Shown piece after piece: positions 31,113-36,959 of a DNA stretch of 36,959 nt. How positions within the stretch are numbered: the first letter of the stretch is position 1; every line of letters begins with the position of its first letter. The notes beneath the pieces are model-generated. The model was not told the DNA's origin, ran no database searches, and worked only from the letters and a program-made list of their open reading frames with translations. This DNA comes from Gryganskiella cystojenkinii (Eukaryota; Mortierellomycota; Mortierellomycetes; Mortierellales; Mortierellaceae), in NCBI GenBank assembly GCA_015852425.1, contig JAAAIG010000201.1, forward strand, positions 1-36,959, given 5' to 3'. A program made the position numbers and the translations under genes.

Positions 31113-31249
31113 GATTGACTGCCTCGCAGTGTAAACAAATGTAATTGAATTAGGGTCCTCCTTGGTTTCGACGTGACATTGCAATGACAGCAGGGGGAAT
31201 ATGCAGTATACTACTTTCGCCTTTGCTTTGGGCTTCTCATAAACGATTG

Positions 31250-33043
31250 TTAATAATATGAACTTGCGTTTAAAGAAGAAAAATGGCATTGGCAATTCTC
31301 CACGTGCACATTCGCTTGTACGAACAGTCCCATGGCCTCCATATTCATCGTCACGGACGAAATACACTCCAAGTTCACCCAGTGCTGCAACACCCATCGG
31401 GCCTCAGCCGCTCCCCACGCAGGAGATATCGAATGCGAGGACGACCCATGGAAACAATTCAACTGTCGAAGATGTCTCAAATACTTTAAACCGCCACCGT
31501 CGCCGCTGGTGGTGCTATCTTCAGAGGCCAAGTGTTCGCCTCCTTCTCTTCCCACTCCTGTGAGCAAAAGTTGTAACGGTAGAGAAGGATCTCCGTCTCT
31601 GCGCATATCCCGCCATTGACTTCCCATGGGGCCGCCAGGCCAGCGATACATCTCCAGATCCAGCGTCTGGAGTCTTGTCAGCGCGCCTAGGCGAGCTAGA
31701 ATCGAACCTGCTTGGAGACCATTCTTGTCCATAACAACCGACATCTTTAACCTCTTGAGCGTGTCTTTGCAGGCCCAAGGCCGTATCGGCGCCAGCTGTT
31801 CAGATGTTGAACCAAATTCGTCCAAATCCGCAATCTTGATGTAGTTGCACTTGAGCTCCTCCAAACAGACTATCGAGCAAAGGATATCGTGGACCATTGC
31901 ACCAGAGACGTCGAGACAGTGATACACGTTCAGAGATGTGAGAGTCCTCATCGTTTCCGGAAAATCTCTTTTCAAGATCCTCCAGGATTCGAGAGCGAAA
32001 TTGGTCATCGAGAGATCGAGGCTGGTCAGTCCCACGGAGTTCGTCGTCGTAATGGACCGTAGAACTACTGCCAGATCTTGATTCGAAAAATGGTTGAAGG
32101 GCAAGGCCAAGGACTCGAGTTGCGAACAAAATCGGGCTGACTCTGTTGTAGTTGTAGTTGTAATTGTGGTTGGGCTTGTGACTCTTGTTGTCGATGTTGT
32201 TGCTACATGTTGAAACCTCTCGGCTAGCCAATTCATTGGTGATTGTTGTAGGCGGTTCTGACCGTAGATCCATCGCAGCTTTTTCAGATTGGGGCTATCA
32301 AGGATAAGACGCTGTTGAACTCGGAGCAATTGTTGATTAGACTCATAGGATTGCATATTGAGGACTTGTATCCTGTTGTCGGTCGTCCCTACTGTGGCCT
32401 TTAACAGTGGAGTCGCTGTCTCTTTCCTAAGCCTGTTGTCGTCAACATTCTTGCTGTCTGAGAACCAAACTCTACCGAGTTTGAGGACGCAAAGGCGTGA
32501 CCACAAGGACGCAAAGTACCGCTCCAGTAGCCGTTCAGGTGTGGTGAGCATCAAGACCATGATCTCCAATTGATCCAGGACCGAGCAATCTCGGATAGCA
32601 TCAAGAATCTCCTCCGAGGTGACAACATTGAGCCAGAGCGACCGAATCGTGGGTTGATGTCTTTGAATCAAGAGAAGCAGGGACTCCTTGGACATTGTGG
32701 TGTCATCGTCCACTTGGAGATTGACCTTGAGCGTGAAAAGAGCTGGGAATAGGATGCCAGACTGGGCAATCAAGTCGACCTGACTCTCACCGGTGATCTC
32801 AAGCCTTTGGACAAAGGAAGCGTTCTTAACAAGGTCTTCCAGACTGGGTGCGCTCAGACCGACTTGGAGTTCAATCGAGGACCAGACCTGGGGAAGACAG
32901 ATGCTGTAGAAGAGACGATTGACAAAGAGACATTGACAAAGATCTCGTTCACGGAGAAAGGAACTGATAATGAGCAAAAGTTCAGGCACAGCCAACGCGT
33001 TGCTAGAAGGCGCGGCTGATGACCTGCTGTCATGGTGTTGCAT
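31250..33043 (-). CDS. F-box/LRR protein (predicted SCF substrate adaptor)
   Basis: Single-exon, 597 residues, ATG at 33043. The F-box is at about residues 17-56 (LAVPELLLIISSFLRERDLC, then VNRLFYSICLPQVW). LRRs follow, with a Thr-rich insert (about residues 277-302) that looks like a recent microsatellite-type expansion. The subfamily signature reads GAMVHDILCSIVCLEELKCN, RPWAC and EARWVLQHWVNLECI near the C-terminus. A Gly/Ser-rich insert lies in the late LRRs. It is divergent from the next gene, sharing about 370 nt of upstream sequence. The target is unknown. Confidence 0.88.
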   Translation of the reverse strand: MQHHDSRSSAAPSSNALAVPELLLIISSFLRERDLCQCLFVNRLFYSICLPQVWSSIELQVGLSAPSLEDLVKNASFVQRLEITGESQVDLIAQSGILFPALFTLKVNLQVDDDTTMSKESLLLLIQRHQPTIRSLWLNVVTSEEILDAIRDCSVLDQLEIMVLMLTTPERLLERYFASLWSRLCVLKLGRVWFSDSKNVDDNRLRKETATPLLKATVGTTDNRIQVLNMQSYESNQQLLRVQQRLILDSPNLKKLRWIYGQNRLQQSPMNWLAERFQHVATTSTTRVTSPTTITTTTTTESARFCSQLESLALPFNHFSNQDLAVVLRSITTTNSVGLTSLDLSMTNFALESWRILKRDFPETMRTLTSLNVYHCLDVSGAMVHDILCSIVCLEELKCNYIKIADLDEFGSTSEQLAPIRPWACKDTLKRLKMSVVMDKNGLQAGSILARLGALTRLQTLDLEMYRWPGGPMGSQWRDMRRDGDPSLPLQLLLTGVGREGGEHLASEDSTTSGDGGGLKYLRHLRQLNCFHGSSSHSISPAWGAAEARWVLQHWVNLECISSVTMNMEAMGLFVQANVHVENCQCHFSSLNASSYY

Positions 33044-33413
33044 TGAGATCCTGCCCTGGCTGTTGATGCTACTGTGGTCTACCCTGTTAGATCAATGATT
33101 CTCACTGTGGACTTTTTGTTTTGTTTAATTGTTGGGATGACTCGGCGTTAGAATGGGTATTGGCAATCTGGCTTCCAAAGAAGAAATGAAACGGAGGGAT
33201 GGTGACTTGGACGCAATTGAAATGAATGAATGGAGGATTACACTGAAAGGAAGCGAAGGCGCGCAAAAACAATTTTACGAGTAAACTCGCGCTGCGCCCT
33301 GAAATGAAAAGAAATAAAAAAAAGTTTAAATTATCAATTTCATTCACACTCATTCACATTCTCATCCTCCCCTCTCTGTCTTTCTTTGTCACATTCCCAG
33401 AAACGGCTCCACC
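33044..33413. promoter_or_regulatory. Shared divergent promoter of two F-box/LRR genes
   Basis: 370 nt separate the start codons of two paralogues. The right end is CT-rich with CATT repeats leading to the plus-strand ATG. No specific site recognised; a shared promoter is inferred from arrangement only. Confidence 0.4.
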
Positions 33414-34988
33414 ATGTCAACCCACCACCAAGACAAATCACAGCATCCTCTTCTAACTCCCGACATTCTGTTCCATTTGAGTAATCATATGAACTTCAAG
33501 ACCCTGACACAATCTATCCGAGTTTGTCGCCTTTGGTACGACCTCTTGGTCCCTGGAATCTGGCGTAGGATCGAATACGGACGTAACCTGTTTCCAGACC
33601 AAACCCTTCAGAAACACGCTGTTCATGTCCACAAAATCAAATTTTACTGCGAGTTCGCTATGTCCACCCTCGCTCAGACTGGTATCTTCTTCCCCAGACT
33701 CAAGACCCTTCGTCTAAACAATGCCGATAACTATAAGGAAAGACATGGCGCGATCACGTTGTTGGAGCGACACAGCAATGCGTCCCTGGAATGGCTATGG
33801 GTCGACTCGGTCGCGTCAGACCAGCTCCTTGACGCCATCGCTGGCGTCTCCACTCTCGAATACTTGATCATCCCCTATATATCCATGGCACCAATGCGAT
33901 GGATCGCTTGGTACGAGAACCTGCAGTCCCGTCTTCGTGTACTCCGTCTGCACGTATGCTGTATGGATAATAGCAACGACGAGAGTGCGGGTCGAAAGAT
34001 GCTACTGGAACGGTTTCAGACCCTGCACCAGACTCAGTTGGAGGAGATCGAATTTGGAGGTGATCAGGGAGGGCGATTCTTGGCCTTGATCCAACTCTTG
34101 ATCATCCAAAAAAGTCCTCGTCTGAAAAAACTTAAATGGAGCTTCTTAAATATCCACTCGGAAGACCATGAACACCAGGCTCAAATGGCTCTACTGAACC
34201 GTGCTGTGCTCACAGCTCGTCAACAGAATCAAAAACCCTTGGAGGCGCTTCAAAAACTCGAATCCCTGACCATCCCGCACGCTGTCTTTACGAGGGATGA
34301 ATTTGCTGTCGTTTTGGGAGCACTGTCTGCGTTGAAGGAACTCGACTTGACCACAACCAACTTTGATCAAGCTGCTTGGCGAGCTCTCCGGGACCATGCG
34401 CCCCGGTACCTCAACACACTGAAGGTCTTGGACATTCGTTACTGCATGGATTTGAGTGGCTCGGCTGTTCAGGAGATTCTTTGCTCCGCAACGGGACTCG
34501 AAATCTTCCGGACCGACTATATTACTGACTCGAACCTAGTCGCCGATCCTCGTCCCTGGGTCTGCACAGGATTGAAGATCCTGGAAATGAACTTTGTGGT
34601 CAAAGACTTGACCAACGGGCCTACGATACTGTCTAGACTCGGGACCTTGACTCAACTAGAAGTGCTGAACCTGGATGGTGCGATGTCAGAGTTTCGTTAC
34701 AGCCCATACAATCTGGGAACTTCAGAATGGAAGAGCAACCAGCTGTTGCATTTTACGCTCGAGTATGGGTTGGATCAGATGAGAGGACTTACAAATTTAA
34801 AGATTTTTAGGACTCCAGGAACGACGATCCAGAGTTATCCCTGGAGGGCTGCAGAGGCTCGATGGGTGTTGCAACACTGGCTGCGGATGAAAACTTTGAG
34901 TGTCAGAGTCGATCCGGAGGCACGGAGGCTTTTACAGCCGACCACCATCAAGGGATATTGTGGACTTCCTCGTCGCCTAATATTTTAG
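33414..34988 (+). CDS. F-box/LRR protein, compact member
   Basis: Single-exon, 524 residues, the shortest intact paralogue here because the N-terminal tail and LRR inserts are lacking. The F-box is at about residues 12-52 (LLTPDILFHLSNHMNFKTLT, then CRLWYDLLVPGIW). LRR segments are regular (LESLTIPHAVFTRDEFAVVL, LKELDLTTTNFDQAAW). The signature reads GSAVQEILCSATGLEIFRTD, RPWVC and EARWVLQHWLRMKTL. The compact form is the best template for the family core. Start ATG follows a CT-rich leader (CTCCACCATG). Confidence 0.88.
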   Translation: MSTHHQDKSQHPLLTPDILFHLSNHMNFKTLTQSIRVCRLWYDLLVPGIWRRIEYGRNLFPDQTLQKHAVHVHKIKFYCEFAMSTLAQTGIFFPRLKTLRLNNADNYKERHGAITLLERHSNASLEWLWVDSVASDQLLDAIAGVSTLEYLIIPYISMAPMRWIAWYENLQSRLRVLRLHVCCMDNSNDESAGRKMLLERFQTLHQTQLEEIEFGGDQGGRFLALIQLLIIQKSPRLKKLKWSFLNIHSEDHEHQAQMALLNRAVLTARQQNQKPLEALQKLESLTIPHAVFTRDEFAVVLGALSALKELDLTTTNFDQAAWRALRDHAPRYLNTLKVLDIRYCMDLSGSAVQEILCSATGLEIFRTDYITDSNLVADPRPWVCTGLKILEMNFVVKDLTNGPTILSRLGTLTQLEVLNLDGAMSEFRYSPYNLGTSEWKSNQLLHFTLEYGLDQMRGLTNLKIFRTPGTTIQSYPWRAAEARWVLQHWLRMKTLSVRVDPEARRLLQPTTIKGYCGLPRRLIF

Positions 34989-35579
34989 TACATCTTCTCG
35001 CTCCATCCCTCTCTATCTCCTTCCCTTTTCTTCCTTCCCTTTCTCTTTTTTCCTTCTCCCTTCTGTCATATATGTTCACCTATACAATATATAAAAAAAA
35101 GGCATCTAAATCGACAGGGTTGTCTTGTCCATCGCTCACCGCCGGCCGACAACACCCACCACTGGTGTTTGAAGCGGAATATTCTCTTGAGTAGAAAATA
35201 AAGCTTTGTAGAGGTGCTTACCTCCAGTGCCATATCATTTTTTTTTCAGTCCGCAACCAACCGTAACTTGATCCAAGAATCGAAGCTACTTTCGGAGCAC
35301 TCTGTCTCCTTCGCCTGACGTCTGGGTAAGCCGTAATCCGATCTCGGCAACGAGTCGGCCATTGATTTTAAGCGTTGCGGCTCAATGCTATTTAGAGACG
35401 AGGGTTTTGTGAAGAGGGAGTATTAAAGGATGCTAGTCACAACGTCATTAAGCAGCCAGCTTAATAGATTGAAAGGTGAGAGTGAAATGAATAAAAAAAG
35501 AAAAAAAAACCCCCTCCCCTCAAGAGAGAGAGAGATTTACAGTTTTATTCGTTGCCACTTTTCAAAAACGAGAGGATAT
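34989..35579. other. Convergent intergenic region
   Basis: About 0.6 kb of presumed 3' untranslated sequence with a CT-rich stretch at 34997-35070 and a (GA)n run near 35524. No gene recognised. Confidence 0.5.
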
Positions 35580-36860
35580 CTAAAGCTTCTTGCAATCCTC
35601 ATACGACGGCAAGTTAAACAAAGATTTTCCACCGCTCCAGCTACCAGAGATGGCCTCACTCGCATAGACTCTCATCTCAGCCTCATACTCGGCAATATGT
35701 TCCTTGGTGATCCCCTTCTGAATCGCGTCACAGAGTAAGGCCGCATCCCTGATCGCAGTATTGGCGCCGGATCCTCCAGTCGGTGGCATCGGGTGAATCG
35801 CATCGCCCAAGAACGTCACCTTTGCGTTGGTCTCCCAAGCCTTCATCTCCGGCCCGGTTGCCATCAATTTCAAGACTGAGGCTTGATAGGGTGCCTGCAA
35901 TTCAAACAACTTGCGAACTTTTGGGTCCCAGTCCTGTGTCAACTTCAAGGAATGCGCTTTGGAATCCTCGTGAGTCATCTTGTAAAGGTCCTCATCGCTC
36001 TCAACCCCAAAGATCTCCTTGCGTGCGGCCAAGACCCAGTAAACATAATCAGGCGTGTTGGTCAATCGGCCGTTGGACTCTTGTTCGACGTTCGTGGTCC
36101 ATCGGACAGGCTCCAGGAATAACGTCACGGGACGGGTATCTTTGATAGCGGTGATATGCTGCATAGCCTCGCTGGGGAAAATGCTCGTCAACTCGGGCGT
36201 GATCGGGGTTTTGCCGTAGATGACTCGACCCGTGGTATCAACGAGATCCAATACTGAAAGAGCTTGGCGCCGAACCAGGGAACCGATACCATCCGCACCG
36301 ACCAACAGACTTCCTGTCGCTTGGGTACCGTCCTTGAAATACGCAATGACCTTTTGTTCCTCTTCGCTACCCTCGCCGACAATCTTAAACTGCTGAAAGG
36401 TCTTGCCAAATTCTACGTGGGCCTCCAGTCCGAGCAAAAGTGTGTGTCGAAAGGTCTTGCGATCGGCCGTGTAAGGTCCCAACATGGGTCCATCCCCGGG
36501 CTTAGGCAAACCCATGGGTGGTCCACCAGGACGGTTCATCCTACTAGCAGGGTCAGCACCCGATCGTGTCACGGTCGCGTCCAGAGCGTTCATGCCGGTC
36601 ATACCATGTCGCATCTCGGCACAGGTTTGTTCAAACAACTGGAAATGCTCCTTGGTCAAGGTTCCTTTGAGAGCGATACCGCCTTGAGGGTTGATCCGGA
36701 CACGGTATCCTTGAGCACGGAAATCAGGAGACTCGTCACGTTCAAAGACTCGGAAGGGAATCCCGGCCTTTTTCAGACCCTGCGCCAGAGTCAATCCGCC
36801 GAGACCTGCACCAATGACGAGGATGCAGTTGTTGTTGTTGTTGTTATTCATTGGGGTCAT
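35580..36860 (-). CDS. FAD-dependent monooxygenase (aromatic hydroxylase type)
   Basis: Intronless, 426 residues. After an Asn run, the Rossmann FAD site reads ILVIGAGLGGLTLAQGLKKA (GxGxxG, residues about 13-32), followed by FRVFERDESPDF with the acidic residue that holds the ribose. The middle motif LLVGADGIGSLVRRQ (DG-type) and the C-terminal GDAIHPMPPTGGSGANTAIR (GD motif) complete the group A flavoprotein monooxygenase pattern. Such enzymes hydroxylate small aromatic or secondary-metabolite substrates with NAD(P)H and O2; the substrate is unknown. No membrane anchor or targeting signal is seen. The first of two in-frame Met residues (36860) is used; Met4 is possible. No biosynthetic partner genes are nearby. 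The Asn run comes from a GTT/AAC trinucleotide repeat. Confidence 0.88.
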   Translation of the reverse strand: MTPMNNNNNNNCILVIGAGLGGLTLAQGLKKAGIPFRVFERDESPDFRAQGYRVRINPQGGIALKGTLTKEHFQLFEQTCAEMRHGMTGMNALDATVTRSGADPASRMNRPGGPPMGLPKPGDGPMLGPYTADRKTFRHTLLLGLEAHVEFGKTFQQFKIVGEGSEEEQKVIAYFKDGTQATGSLLVGADGIGSLVRRQALSVLDLVDTTGRVIYGKTPITPELTSIFPSEAMQHITAIKDTRPVTLFLEPVRWTTNVEQESNGRLTNTPDYVYWVLAARKEIFGVESDEDLYKMTHEDSKAHSLKLTQDWDPKVRKLFELQAPYQASVLKLMATGPEMKAWETNAKVTFLGDAIHPMPPTGGSGANTAIRDAALLCDAIQKGITKEHIAEYEAEMRVYASEAISGSWSGGKSLFNLPSYEDCKKL

Positions 36861-36959
36861 TTTTTTCGTGTTGATTCTTGATGAGCTGTATTGTTGTTGT
36901 GAATAGGCGTGAGAGAGATGATTTTACAAAAAGTCGGTTGTCCTTGGGGTACTTATACG

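Noticed and set aside
1..36959. Intact transposon, CRISPR array, tRNA or rRNA gene
   Set aside because: No transposase or reverse-transcriptase motif, no regularly spaced repeat array, and no tRNA-like T-arm consensus was found by eye; small or divergent ones could be missed.

Overview
The window looks like nuclear DNA of a filamentous fungus. Protein-coding genes have short GT-AG introns, CT-rich 5' leaders and A/T homopolymer tracts. The content fits an early-diverging fungus, most likely Mortierellomycota (Mortierella sensu lato). That placement is inference from the expanded F-box/LRR family and the general gene style; no rRNA or marker gene is present. No tRNA, rRNA, CRISPR or intact transposon was recognised.

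Layout. 0.2-3.6 kb: an intronless NTF2-like gene (-), then a four-exon secreted serine beta-lactamase-like hydrolase (+). 3.6-10.3 kb: first F-box/LRR block, with an LRR relic (+), a frameshifted and 3'-truncated F-box/LRR gene (-), an intact one (+), an LRR relic (-) and another intact one (-). 10.3-22 kb: gene-poor stretch with a secreted acidic protein, an unidentified gene relic, a two-exon MIC12/AIM5-like MICOS candidate, a C2H2 zinc-finger factor, a five-exon uncharacterised gene and a small ORF with an in-frame TGA. 22-25.6 kb: the 3' half of an LRR gene and a second type of F-box/LRR gene. 26.1-28.4 kb: two pieces of a ZIP metal-transporter pseudogene flanking an intact gene for a GPI-anchored, eight-cysteine secreted protein. 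28.6-35 kb: second F-box/LRR block with three intact genes (+,-,+) and a small gene coding for an uninterrupted G-x3 repeat protein with a membrane segment. 35.6-36.9 kb: an FAD-dependent monooxygenase (-).

The dominant theme is a locally duplicated F-box/LRR family: five intact paralogues of one subfamily, one intact member of a second type, and four broken pieces. All intact copies are single-exon, in both orientations, often in divergent or convergent pairs. They share a C-terminal signature (a 'VHDILC'-type motif, then 'RPWVC', then 'EARWxLxHW') outside the F-box. They are predicted substrate adaptors of SCF ubiquitin ligases. The pattern suggests active birth-and-death evolution. Intron-containing genes were assembled by following reading frame and splice consensus across exons; those models are predictions, not transcript-supported.
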